The translations under genes were made by a program, and so were the position numbers. DNA of 33,091 bases from NCBI GenBank assembly GCA_903929485.1, contig CAIYUY010000306.1, positions 1 through 33,091 on the forward strand, given 5' to 3'. Under the pieces are notes generated by a model, which did not search any database, was not told the DNA's origin, and saw only the letters and a program-made list of their open reading frames with translations. Origin of the DNA: an uncultured Desulfuromonadales bacterium (GTDB taxonomy: Bacteria; Desulfobacterota; Desulfuromonadia; Geobacterales; CAIOGM01). Position 1 is the stretch's first letter; each line of letters begins with the position of its first letter. This document shows positions 6,801 through 13,477 of the stretch, piece by piece.

Positions 6801-7058
6801 TTAAGCTTCTGACGGGCGCTTGCTATCCGCTTTCCGCACTCTCACCGAAATAAGGCCATCGGCCAACGCCGCCTCGATAACCGCATCCCCGCGCTTGCCG
6901 TTAGCCTGGCCCAGCCAATATCCGGCGGCCAGATTGTAGACCGATGACATTGCCAGACCATGCTCTTCAGCCCAGGCCTTCACGCTGATACCCCTATCCC
7001 TCAGAATTTTAAGAAACTGAGACCAGTCATATTCATCGCGATGAAGAACGTTTGACAT
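6801..7058 (-). CDS. Cro/Ner-like HTH DNA-binding protein
   Basis: The 85-aa product has a helix-turn-helix-like region: FLKILRDRGISVKAWAEEHGLAMSSVYNLAAGYWLGQANGKRGDAVIEAAL. The helices around AWAEEHGLAMSSVYNL and the following GKRGDAVIEAALADGL resemble small Ner/Cro regulators. AAAGGAG lies 6 bases before the ATG. It faces a divergent zinc-ribbon gene across 67 bases that hold two TGCTAA motifs. It is the natural candidate for a lytic-side regulator paired with the CI-like gene at 8305. The fold call is by pattern only. Confidence 0.6.
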   Translation of the reverse strand: MSNVLHRDEYDWSQFLKILRDRGISVKAWAEEHGLAMSSVYNLAAGYWLGQANGKRGDAVIEAALADGLISVRVRKADSKRPSEA

Positions 7059-7077
7059 GTGATGCTCCTTTAGATAC

Positions 7078-7104
7078 TGTGCTAAGAATATTGATGATTG
7101 CTAA
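7078..7104. promoter_or_regulatory. Candidate operator pair (TGCTAA, TGCTAA)
   Basis: TGTGCTAAGAATA (7078-7090) and a second TGCTAA (7099-7104) lie 19 bp apart in the divergent region between the Cro-like and zinc-ribbon genes. The 13-mer TGTGCTAAGAATA recurs exactly upstream of the CI-like gene (8277-8289), and TGCTAAGA recurs before 8806. This suggests a shared regulator site. A role as -10-like elements cannot be excluded. Confidence 0.45.
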
Positions 7105-7125
7105 AAAGTGTGAGGAGTCGCAGTA

Positions 7126-7353
7126 ATGAGTGAAGAGTTGCCACCGACGAAGTGCCCGGAGTGTGAAGAAGTCATGATCCTGCATCCTGATGGTCTTCGT
7201 TGCCCTGGCTGCGGGTGTTATTTGAAGTTGAGCAAGACTGAGGCGAAGACAGTGGCAACCTTCGCAGCCGGTCGACAAGCAAGCGCCGCATACGCGGAGA
7301 AACTCCAAGACGACGTAACTCGAATAAAAAGAAAGAATAAACCTTGCCCATAG
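7126..7353 (+). CDS. Small zinc-ribbon protein (75 aa)
   Basis: The product contains one clear zinc ribbon, CPECEEVMILHPDGLRCPGCG (residues about 10-30), followed by a helical basic tail (KLQDDVTRIKRKNK). GAGGAG lies 8 bases before the ATG. It is transcribed away from the Cro-like gene and overlaps the 3' end of the leftward gene 7172-7684 by 182 bases on the other strand. The intact cysteine set argues that this strand is coding. It is probably a phage nucleic-acid-binding or regulatory protein of unknown target. Confidence 0.62.
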   Translation: MSEELPPTKCPECEEVMILHPDGLRCPGCGCYLKLSKTEAKTVATFAAGRQASAAYAEKLQDDVTRIKRKNKPCP

Positions 7354-7684
7354 CCATAAGCGAAGGGTTAAGAGAATATTTTTGTGCCGAGTCGGCATCG
7401 GCTAGCCACAAACCTCTTTCAATAATATCTTGGCGGAAAGGTTGTATTTTTTTAAAATAGTCATCTCTGGCATCAAGAGCTTTGACCAAGATTTCGTCAG
7501 CCTGTGGTGAAACCTGCGTAATTGGGGTCACCATTAAATCGGGCAACTTGATCTGGAGTACCTGAAAGAGTCTCAGCAGTTCATCAACAGCGTCCTCGGT
7601 GGCTCCGTTGAGGATTACCGCTTGCTGCACCATCAGCAGACGTTGCAGGAGAACTGGACAGCGTTTGAACTTGGTTTCTTCCAT
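7172..7684 (-). CDS. Hypothetical protein, 3' end overlapping an opposite-strand gene
   Basis: The first 110 residues look like a helical globular protein (MEETKFKRCPVLLQRLLMVQQAVI ... SLMAMGKVYSFFLFELRRLG). AAAGGAG precedes the ATG by about 8 bases. The last 60 residues (Ser/Arg-rich, SPRMRRLLVDRLRRL...) are the reverse of the zinc-ribbon gene and look like passive read-through, as if an earlier stop was lost. It follows a P-loop gene, also leftward, by 16 bases. No family is recognised. Confidence 0.5.
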   Translation of the reverse strand: MEETKFKRCPVLLQRLLMVQQAVILNGATEDAVDELLRLFQVLQIKLPDLMVTPITQVSPQADEILVKALDARDDYFKKIQPFRQDIIERGLWLADADSAQKYSLNPSLMAMGKVYSFFLFELRRLGVSPRMRRLLVDRLRRLPLSSPQSCSTSNNTRSQGNEDHQDAGS

Positions 7685-7700
7685 GGCGGCACTCCTTTAA

Positions 7701-7922
7701 CTACTCGACCTGAGAGAAGGGTGTGAGTACCGTAAAAATTGAAATGAGACGGTCATCAAGTTGACCCGTGAGAAAGGGCTTGAACTCGGAGATATCACCG
7801 ACATCGTCCGTTGCTTCCACATTGAAACCAGAGTTACGGAGTGCTTCACCAATAATATTGAGGATTCTGGTTTTTCCGGACATAGTTGCACCGCTGATAA
7901 CAATTTTTACACTCTTAGGCAT
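7701..7922 (-). CDS. Short P-loop NTPase-like protein (73 aa)
   Basis: The product starts MPKSVKIVISGATMSGKTRIL, giving a Walker A motif (GATMSGKT, residues 11-18) at the end of a beta strand, as in small nucleoside-kinase-type or AAA-like NTPases. A second strand may be NVEATDDVGD. At 73 aa it is far shorter than any full NTPase, so it is either a fragment or a micro-protein that only binds nucleotide. Its ribosome site is half of the palindrome shared with the divergent gene at 7937. Confidence 0.55.
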   Translation of the reverse strand: MPKSVKIVISGATMSGKTRILNIIGEALRNSGFNVEATDDVGDISEFKPFLTGQLDDRLISIFTVLTPFSQVE

Positions 7923-7933
7923 AGGAGACTCCT
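7923..7933. promoter_or_regulatory. Palindromic Shine-Dalgarno shared by two divergent genes
   Basis: AGGAGACTCCT carries AGGAG on both strands. On the plus strand it is 9 bases before the ATG at 7937, and on the minus strand 6 bases before the ATG at 7922. The two start codons are only 14 bases apart, so each promoter must lie within or beyond the other gene and the 5' ends of the two mRNAs must be complementary. Confidence 0.65.
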
Positions 7934-7936
7934 TTC

Positions 7937-8224
7937 ATGTTGACTAAAAAAGAATTTAAAATAATTGACACAGCATTTGATGCAGGTTTCACCGACAATG
8001 TAGGTACTGCCTTGAGAAACCTCTTTGTCTTGGGTTGCTATCTGCATGCTACCGGTAAAACATTAGAAGGTAAAAAGGCTATTAGGTCGGCGCTAATGAC
8101 AACAACCATCTATGAAAGGACTGACAATCTTTTTGATAAAATATTTTCTAACTTGGCGGGCAACGAAAAAGATTTTGCTCAAGAAATACATGCGCACTCT
8201 GAATTACTCGGGCTTCTCAAGTAG
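7937..8224 (+). CDS. Hypothetical protein (95 aa)
   Basis: The product is MLTKKEFKIIDTAFDAGFTD followed by helical segments (NVGTALRNLFVLGCYLHATG; KKAIRSALMTTTIYERTDNLFDKIF) and an acidic end. It has no motif or membrane signal. AT content is higher than in neighbours, as in the CI-like gene that follows. AGGAG lies 9 bases upstream within the shared palindrome. Its position before the CI-like gene suggests an accessory role in the lysogeny block. No function is assigned. Confidence 0.55.
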   Translation: MLTKKEFKIIDTAFDAGFTDNVGTALRNLFVLGCYLHATGKTLEGKKAIRSALMTTTIYERTDNLFDKIFSNLAGNEKDFAQEIHAHSELLGLLK

Positions 8225-8276
8225 TAGTTCCGTCTTGCTCCTTTGAAGTGGTGTTGTTTCCCCCGTCCCTGTGTGG

Positions 8277-8289
8277 TGTGCTAAGAATA
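8277..8289. promoter_or_regulatory. Second copy of the TGTGCTAAGAATA motif
   Basis: This is an exact 13-base match to 7078-7090, placed 15 bases before the preferred ATG of the CI-like gene at 8305. A third, partial copy (TGCTAAGA, from 8774) lies before the 8806 gene. It is a candidate operator for the Cro-like or CI-like protein. Confidence 0.45.
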
Positions 8290-8304
8290 CTCGGAAACAG
8301 AGAT

Positions 8305-8727
8305 ATGTCAACAGAAAAAAGTTCTGAAAAAGAGATTTCTTTGCTTCGGCTCTACGATGCTCTTGATAGTGTCGGGATTAAAGAGTGGGGTAGAGTTACT
8401 GAAGTTATTAAAATTACTGGATATTCTAACGGTAGAGCTAGTGATTTGTTGTCAGGAAAGGCGTCACTTAATACTCGTTTTCTGAAATCTTTGTGCGCTC
8501 CTCTCGGTATCAGAGAAGAATGGGTTATGACTGGCGAAGGGGAGATGAAGCGGGGTGAGGGAGCTGGTTCGAGCGGGGAGGGGCAGGCGGTGGTGTTGTC
8601 GGCGATGGACTTGAAGATCTATCAACAAACCAAGGACCTGAGCGAAGACGAAAAACGAGCTGTGGAAAATATTATTGAAGACTACAAACTGCTTCAAGAG
8701 CTGAAAAAAGAACGGAAAGCCGCCTGA
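8305..8727 (+). CDS. CI-like phage repressor with HTH domain
   Basis: The 140-aa product has an N-terminal helix-turn-helix region: LLRLYDALDSVGIKEWGRVTEVIKITGYSNGRASDLLSGKASLNTRFLKSLCAPLGIREEWVMTGEGEM. The NGRASDLLSGKASLN segment is the recognition part and REEWVMTGEG ends the domain, as in Phage_CI_repr-type repressors. It then has a Gly/Ser linker and a helical tail (LSEDEKRAVENIIEDYKLLQELKK) that may dimerise. It has no S24 self-cleavage domain, so induction would need another trigger. The ATG at 8305 is preferred over the track start at 8248, because the repeated motif lies between them. Confidence 0.72.
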   Translation: MSTEKSSEKEISLLRLYDALDSVGIKEWGRVTEVIKITGYSNGRASDLLSGKASLNTRFLKSLCAPLGIREEWVMTGEGEMKRGEGAGSSGEGQAVVLSAMDLKIYQQTKDLSEDEKRAVENIIEDYKLLQELKKERKAA

Positions 8728-8805
8728 ACGCACCAAACTATCGCTTTACAGCCCCCGCTCTTGCTTGCTACTCTGCTAAGAGATGTGTAGAGAGAGGAGA
8801 AAACC

Positions 8806-9054
8806 ATGGCAACCATCACGTTTGATACCTTGAAGTTCGTCACCAGGCTTAAAGAATCAGGGCTGAGCGAAAATCAGGCCATAGCCATCACCGAAGCCTT
8901 CCGGGACGCACATTCCGAAGCCGAAGTCGCGACTAAAGCTGATTTACGCGAGACGGAAATGCGTCTGGCATCGGAGATAACCCTGCTGAAATGGATGAAT
9001 GGCTTGATTATCAGCGGGGTCGTCGCCCTGATCGTCAAGACGTTTTTCGCCTAA
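8806..9054 (+). CDS. DUF1640/CCDC90-like coiled-coil membrane protein
   Basis: The 82-aa product reads MATITFDTLKFVTRLKESG, then a helix with the repeated ATKADLRETEMRLASEI block, then one C-terminal membrane helix (WMNGLIISGVVALIVKTFF). This order, FDTLKFVxRLKxxG plus ATKADLxxxExRL plus a tail helix, matches the small bacterial DUF1640-like proteins often found beside mobile elements. GAGAGAGGAG lies before the ATG. Function in phages is not established. Confidence 0.68.
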   Translation: MATITFDTLKFVTRLKESGLSENQAIAITEAFRDAHSEAEVATKADLRETEMRLASEITLLKWMNGLIISGVVALIVKTFFA

Positions 9055-9156
9055 ATGAGCGGAGACCTCGCAACCAAGGGTGATATTGATTACCAGAGCG
9101 ACACCATCACCGTCCTCGTCGTCAAGATAGGCAACCGACGCGAAGTCTATCGCTAG
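9055..9156 (+). CDS. Possible micro-ORF (33 aa) before the integrase
   Basis: The ATG directly abuts the stop of the preceding gene (TAAATG). The product starts MSGDLATKGDIDYQSDTITV and ends RREVYR. It shares an ATKxDI-type stretch with its neighbour, so it could be a decayed second copy of that gene's middle part. No ribosome site is visible. It ends 8 bases before the integrase. Translation is uncertain. Confidence 0.3.
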   Translation: MSGDLATKGDIDYQSDTITVLVVKIGNRREVYR

Positions 9157-9164
9157 AGCCCGCC

Positions 9165-10286
9165 ATGTCCGTCCGCCCCTACCGCGACAAGAAAACCGGC
9201 GACATCGTCCCCAACAAATTCATTCTCGATTTTTACCCCAAGGGCCGCAAGGGGAAACAGGTCAAAGTAGTTGTCGATGACGTTACCGAAGCCCAGGCCC
9301 ACACCCTGGAGCTGGCCTGCCGCCGCCAGGCGAACAACACCCCCGTCGGTCACGATCCCAAGGTAATAGACGTCTGGCCCGACTTCCTTATCCATTACGC
9401 ACGGGATCATACCGAAAGCACCATCATCGATATCCAATACGCCGCCGTCAAACTCATGGCCCATTTCGGCGACTGGCATCTCTCCCGGTTGACCCTGCCC
9501 CTCTGTGAACAGTACCTGGACAGCCGGAGCAAAGACCTATGGCGACCACCCATCACCGGCAAGCGTGATCCCAACAAGATCTACGCCCCAGCCAAACCCA
9601 TCTCCAAGGGGCGCATCAACACCGAACTGAAGTATTTCTCTGCATTTCTGACCTACTGTGTCGCCAAGGCACACATGCTCCCCCTGATGTTTCCGCTGCC
9701 CAAATTCAAGCGTCTACCCAAGGTTCACCCGATTCTTCCTTCCCTGGACGAAATAGACCGGCTCTTGCCCCTTCTTCACGACGCGGCCTACTTGGCCCTG
9801 CTCCTCTACCATGACGCAGGCCTGCGCCGCGATGAAGCGCTCAATCTACAAACCAAGGATGTAATGCTTGACGATAGCGCCATGTCGGTGATAGGAAAGG
9901 GGCGCAAACAGCGGTTTGTCATCATCAAGACCGATCGCTTGCGTCAAGCACTGGAAAAGCGGCTGGCCGAAGTCAAGAGCGGGGGGCTCCTGGTCAATCC
10001 GGATACCGGGCAACCCTATAAAGACCTTAGCAAAGCCATCAAGAACGCCGCCGAAAAAGCCGGGATATCCCTGCGTATTTACAACCATCTCTTCCGGCAT
10101 GCCCACGCCACCCGCTCCCTGGAAGCCGGTGAAAGCCTGGAAAACGTAAGACAAGACCTGGGCCATGCCGACATCGGCACCACCCAAGGATACCTCCATG
10201 TAATGCTGGAATCCCGGCGCAAAGACGCGGAAAAGTTCGAAGAGTTTCTTGCAGCCAAGAAATTAATGAGAGACAAAGGCAAGTAA
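9165..10286 (+). CDS. Tyrosine site-specific recombinase (phage integrase)
   Basis: This 373-aa tyrosine recombinase cuts and rejoins att sites through a covalent phosphotyrosine. The catalytic set is complete: Arg221 in AGLRRDEAL, Lys245 in GKGRKQR, His308/Arg311 in NHLFRHAHATR, His334 in LGHADIGTT and Tyr343 in QGYLHV. The N-terminal half holds the arm- and core-binding domains (about 65-170). The gene ends 44 bases before a tRNA 3' fragment, the usual place of an integrase next to its att site. The start codon follows a weak ribosome site. Confidence 0.93.
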   Translation: MSVRPYRDKKTGDIVPNKFILDFYPKGRKGKQVKVVVDDVTEAQAHTLELACRRQANNTPVGHDPKVIDVWPDFLIHYARDHTESTIIDIQYAAVKLMAHFGDWHLSRLTLPLCEQYLDSRSKDLWRPPITGKRDPNKIYAPAKPISKGRINTELKYFSAFLTYCVAKAHMLPLMFPLPKFKRLPKVHPILPSLDEIDRLLPLLHDAAYLALLLYHDAGLRRDEALNLQTKDVMLDDSAMSVIGKGRKQRFVIIKTDRLRQALEKRLAEVKSGGLLVNPDTGQPYKDLSKAIKNAAEKAGISLRIYNHLFRHAHATRSLEAGESLENVRQDLGHADIGTTQGYLHVMLESRRKDAEKFEEFLAAKKLMRDKGK

Positions 10287-10329
10287 TTGTTAGTGGTTAT
10301 GGTCAAAAGTGCCCTCCTGGGGGTCTAGT

Positions 10330-10361
10330 GGTCGCAAGTTCGAATCTTGTCGCCCCGACCA
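10330..10361 (+). other. att site: 3' end of a tRNA gene (likely tRNA-Pro)
   Basis: The 32 bases contain a full T-arm (GCAAG-TTCGAAT-CTTGT), a seven-base acceptor strand CGCCCCG, a discriminator A and an encoded CCA. No 5' acceptor strand (CGGGGCG), D-arm or anticodon arm precedes it, so this is a fragment. The CGCCCCG acceptor half and GGTC variable region resemble tRNA-Pro. The fragment adjoins the integrase, so it is the element-host junction; the intact tRNA should lie at the other end. Confidence 0.8.
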
Positions 10362-10371
10362 ATTACACTGC

Positions 10372-10412
10372 ACAAAAACAGCCACTTGTCATATGACGGT
10401 GGCTGTTTTTGT
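10372..10412 (+). terminator. Strong bidirectional terminator after tRNA fragment
   Basis: ACAAAAACAGCCAC (10372-10385) pairs perfectly with GTGGCTGTTTTTGT (10399-10412) over 14 bp with a 13-base loop. The A and T runs make it work on both strands. It is probably the terminator of the original tRNA gene, now isolated on the chromosome side of the att site. The rest of the 10,287-10,595 gap shows nothing else. Confidence 0.85.
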
Positions 10413-10595
10413 ATTTTGCGTTCCGGCCGTGAAAGCGCGCCGGCGTGGCGTGGAGCGGTATCTGTCGTGAAAAATGTTGCAAGGGATGTTTTTCCCGTGT
10501 ATGTTGCCAAAAACTAACAGAACGCCCCTGACACAGAGCCTGTTTCATGCAGTTGTCATCCCGTTGCTCCCATTCCTTGATTGTGTGAGGTGCAG

Positions 10596-11432
10596 ATGAG
10601 TTTCGCCGAAAGTTTCAGATCCCACCGTGTTCTCTTTTTTCTTCTGCTGCCGTTGTTTGTGTTGATGTACTATAACATCGTGCCGTCCATGGTGGAACAG
10701 TGGTATAACGACCCCAATTACTCTCATGGATTTATCGTGCCGATCATCGCCGCCTATTTTCTCTATGAACGGCGCGAAGAGTTGATGAAGACAGAGTCGG
10801 CGCCGTCCGCTTTCGGAATTCTTCTCCTTATCTTCGGCCTGCTGCAACTTTGCGCCGGGTATCTGGCCTTCGAATTGTATACCATGCGATCATCCCTTAT
10901 CGTGCTTCTTGCCGGGATGATTCTCTATTTTTTCGGTATGAAGGTGTTCCGGATCATGTTGTTGCCGGTGCTCTACCTCTTTTTCATGGTTCCGCTCCCC
11001 TATATTGTTTACGACTCCATTGCATTCCCTCTCAAACAGTTGGTCGCCAAATACTCAGTGGATGCCCTGCAGCTCATGGGGGTGATCATCATTCGCGAGG
11101 GAAATATCCTTATTCTACCCGAGACGACGCTGGAGGTGGCCGACGCCTGTAGCGGCATCCGGTCGCTGGTCTCCTTGCTGGCCCTGGCCGCTGCGTTTGC
11201 CCTCATTACCCAAAAGGGAACCATTAAAAGGGTCATCATTATTGTCGCCGCTATTCCCATTGCCATCCTGACCAACGGAGTAAGGGTCATGGGAACCGGG
11301 ATTCTTGCCCAGTACTGGGGAGCCAAAGCTGCCGAGGGTTTTTTTCATGAATTCGCAGGGTTGGCTGTCTTTGCCGTGGCGCTTCTGCTCATGGCCGGAC
11401 TGGGAGCGCTTTTGAACAGGGGGGGAAAATGA
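10596..11432 (+). CDS. Exosortase (archaeosortase/exosortase family)
   Basis: Exosortases are polytopic membrane cysteine transpeptidases that recognise PEP-CTERM-type tails and process proteins at the membrane, in exopolysaccharide-making bacteria. The 278-aa product has about eight membrane helices. The catalytic triad is present: Cys185 in ADACSGIRSL, Arg230 in TNGVRVMG, His251 in GFFHEFAGL. The ATG at 10596 has GAGG 5 bases upstream and is preferred over the upstream start at 10581. The stop overlaps the epsI ATG (ATGA). No PEP-CTERM substrate is visible in this window. Confidence 0.92.
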   Translation: MSFAESFRSHRVLFFLLLPLFVLMYYNIVPSMVEQWYNDPNYSHGFIVPIIAAYFLYERREELMKTESAPSAFGILLLIFGLLQLCAGYLAFELYTMRSSLIVLLAGMILYFFGMKVFRIMLLPVLYLFFMVPLPYIVYDSIAFPLKQLVAKYSVDALQLMGVIIIREGNILILPETTLEVADACSGIRSLVSLLALAAAFALITQKGTIKRVIIIVAAIPIAILTNGVRVMGTGILAQYWGAKAAEGFFHEFAGLAVFAVALLLMAGLGALLNRGGK

Positions 11433-12064
11433 TCAAGTCATGGCGATTCATGGTAGTCTATCTACTCATGGCTGTCGCGGGGCTCTATGTTACCCTGCAC
11501 AAGGATCTCATGGTTCCGGCAACTATTCCCCTGGGGGAATTTCCCGTGACCAACGGTCCATGGCGCCAGCTATCACGGGGAGAATTCAGCAAGGAAATCC
11601 TTGAGGTGCTCAAGCCCACCGATTATCTCTCCGCCGAGTATGTGAACGGTCAGGGGGAGAAGGTGGAACTCTATCTTGGATATCACGGTGGCGGTAAGGG
11701 TGGGGGAGAGATTCACTCACCCAAGCACTGTCTTCCCGGAGGGGGATGGCTCAAATTGTCGGAGCGGGTTGTCTCCTTGAAAGTCGGGGGGAAGGAGATT
11801 CCCACTGTTCAGGCGGTGTACCAGAAAGGGGGGAAGAGGGAGCTCTTCGTCTACTGGTTTCGTGCCCCGGGAGACGAGGCGATTGCCAGTGAGATTGGTC
11901 TGAAGCTGGCCCAGATCCGGAGTTCCATTACCTCCCGTCGGCGGGACGCCACTTTTATCAGGATATCTATTGCTTTCGAGGGTGACGAGCAGGGGAAGCT
12001 GGCCGCCGCGAATACGTTTATTCAGGATTTTTATCCGTTGTTCCAAAAATTTCTACCCTCATGA
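11429..12064 (+). CDS. epsI: EpsI family protein, exosortase partner
   Basis: The 211-aa product has one N-terminal membrane segment (FMVVYLLMAVAGLYV). The EpsI core follows (VNGQGEKVELYLGYHGGGKGGGEIHSPKHCLPGGGWL) with the conserved HSP-x-x-C-x-P-G-G-G-W block, then VYWFRAPG further on. EpsI proteins are usually fused to or follow exosortases and are linked to exopolysaccharide assembly, but their biochemical role is unclear. It is translationally coupled to the exosortase. The tail (IQDFYPLFQKFLPS) is the usual short amphipathic end. Confidence 0.9.
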   Translation: MIKSWRFMVVYLLMAVAGLYVTLHKDLMVPATIPLGEFPVTNGPWRQLSRGEFSKEILEVLKPTDYLSAEYVNGQGEKVELYLGYHGGGKGGGEIHSPKHCLPGGGWLKLSERVVSLKVGGKEIPTVQAVYQKGGKRELFVYWFRAPGDEAIASEIGLKLAQIRSSITSRRRDATFIRISIAFEGDEQGKLAAANTFIQDFYPLFQKFLPS

Positions 12065-12122
12065 AAGTGGTGGCCACCATGTGGGGCGGATGTGTCGGAA
12101 TAATGAGGAGGAAGGTGATTCT

Positions 12123-13409
12123 ATGAGCATGGATCGAATTATTTCAGTGGTGGGGTTGGGGTATGTGGGTTTGCCTGTGGCGATTGCCTTCGGTAAGGTT
12201 CGTCGGACGGTGGGGTTCGACATCAACCCGGTGAGGATCCAGGAGCTTCGTAGCGGCTACGACCGGACCGGCGAGGTAACCTCGGAAGATCTGGCCGGCG
12301 CCGACATACTCTTCACCGACCAGATTGACGATCTCCGAAGCGCCGACTTTCATATTGTGGCGGTCCCGACACCGGTGGATGAGGCCCATGTGCCGGACCT
12401 GGGGCTGGTCTTGAAGGCTTCGGAAACCGTAGCGAAGGCGCTTAAACCTGGAGCTATCGTTGTCTACGAGTCGACGGTTTATCCAGGCGCCACGGAAGAA
12501 GAGTGCGTCCCCGTTCTGGAGAAGGTTTCGGGGTTGAAGTGCGGATCGGATTTTACGGTGGGTTACAGCCCGGAGCGGATCAATCCCGGTGATAAGGAAC
12601 ACACCTTTACGACTATAATGAAGGTGGTCTCGGGCCAGGACGTTGCCACGCTGGAAACCGTGGCTCAGGTCTACGAATCGGTGGTCACCGCCGGTGTTCA
12701 CCGGGCCGGCTCCATCAAGGTGGCTGAGGCTGCCAAGGTCATCGAGAATACCCAGCGGGATCTGAATATCGCTCTCATGAACGAACTGGCGCTTATCTTT
12801 GACCGGTTGGGGATCGACACCAACGAGGTCCTGGATGCGGCGGGGACCAAGTGGAACTTCCTCAAGTTTCGGCCGGGTTTGGTGGGGGGGCATTGCATCG
12901 GTGTCGACCCCTACTATCTGACCCACAAGGCTGAAAAAGTCGGTTATATCCCCCAGGTGATCCTGGCCGGTCGCCGGATCAACGACAGCATGGGGACCTT
13001 TATCGCCCGCCAGACCATCAAGGAGATGATCCGCGCCGGTCATAACATCGTGGGGTGCCGGGTCACCATGCTGGGGCTTACCTTCAAGGAGGACTGCCCC
13101 GACGTGCGAAATACCCGGGTGGTGGATATCATCAGGGAACTGGAAGAGTACGGCATTCAGGTGCAGACCTGTGATCCCCAGGCGGATCCGGATGAGGCAA
13201 AGCATGAATACGGGGTGACATTGATACCGTTCACTGCGTTGAAGCCCGCGGTGGCGGTAGTTGTGGCGGTGGCTCATGCCCAGTTCAGGGCGCTGACCGT
13301 TCACGACATCTGCCATCTCACCTATGCTAATCCGGTTCTCATCGATGTCAAGGGGATCTATGGCCGTGATGAGTTCGTGAACAACGGAGTGCAGATCTGG
13401 AGGCTGTAA
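12123..13409 (+). CDS. tviB: UDP-N-acetyl-hexosamine 6-dehydrogenase (TviB/WbpO-like)
   Basis: It oxidises C-6 of a UDP-HexNAc to the uronic acid with two NAD+, for surface polysaccharide. The 428-aa product has the Rossmann start [20 protein letters not shown], the nucleotide-sugar block [15 protein letters not shown], and the catalytic cysteine in [21 protein letters not shown]. The latter sequence is typical of the TviB/WbpO branch rather than UDP-glucose dehydrogenase. The track start at 11970 overlaps epsI. The ATG at 12123 has AAGGTG about 8 bases upstream and gives the normal length. The following epimerase completes the usual UDP-GalNAcA pair. Confidence 0.88.
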   Translation: MSMDRIISVVGLGYVGLPVAIAFGKVRRTVGFDINPVRIQELRSGYDRTGEVTSEDLAGADILFTDQIDDLRSADFHIVAVPTPVDEAHVPDLGLVLKASETVAKALKPGAIVVYESTVYPGATEEECVPVLEKVSGLKCGSDFTVGYSPERINPGDKEHTFTTIMKVVSGQDVATLETVAQVYESVVTAGVHRAGSIKVAEAAKVIENTQRDLNIALMNELALIFDRLGIDTNEVLDAAGTKWNFLKFRPGLVGGHCIGVDPYYLTHKAEKVGYIPQVILAGRRINDSMGTFIARQTIKEMIRAGHNIVGCRVTMLGLTFKEDCPDVRNTRVVDIIRELEEYGIQVQTCDPQADPDEAKHEYGVTLIPFTALKPAVAVVVAVAHAQFRALTVHDICHLTYANPVLIDVKGIYGRDEFVNNGVQIWRL

Positions 13410-13422
13410 AGGCCGGAAAGGC

Positions 13423-13443
13423 CGGTCCCCGGTCCCCGGTCCC
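13423..13443. repeat. Three tandem heptamers, CGGTCCC
   Basis: CGGTCCC occurs three times in perfect 7-bp phase between the dehydrogenase and the epimerase. It is preceded by a 9-bp tandem AAAGGCCGG (twice, from about 13408). The same CGGTCCC unit recurs at 28098-28111. It belongs with the other 7-bp arrays in this window. Confidence 0.85.
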
Positions 13444-13477
13444 GGCTTTTCCTGTCCCCGACTGTGGAGGTGGCGTT

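Noticed and set aside
7033-7398. 121-aa minus-strand ORF across the Cro/zinc-ribbon junction
   Set aside because: It runs antisense through the zinc-ribbon gene and the promoter region and has no ribosome site.
10287-10361. Complete tRNA gene after the integrase
   Set aside because: Only the T-arm, acceptor 3' strand and CCA are present; no 5' acceptor, D or anticodon arm can be found upstream.
12067-12080. TGGTGGCCACCA palindrome between epsI and tviB
   Set aside because: A single short GC-rich palindrome with no partner site; chance is likely.
12144-13316. 390-aa minus-strand ORF opposite the dehydrogenase
   Set aside because: Antisense shadow; the opposite frame has all catalytic motifs.
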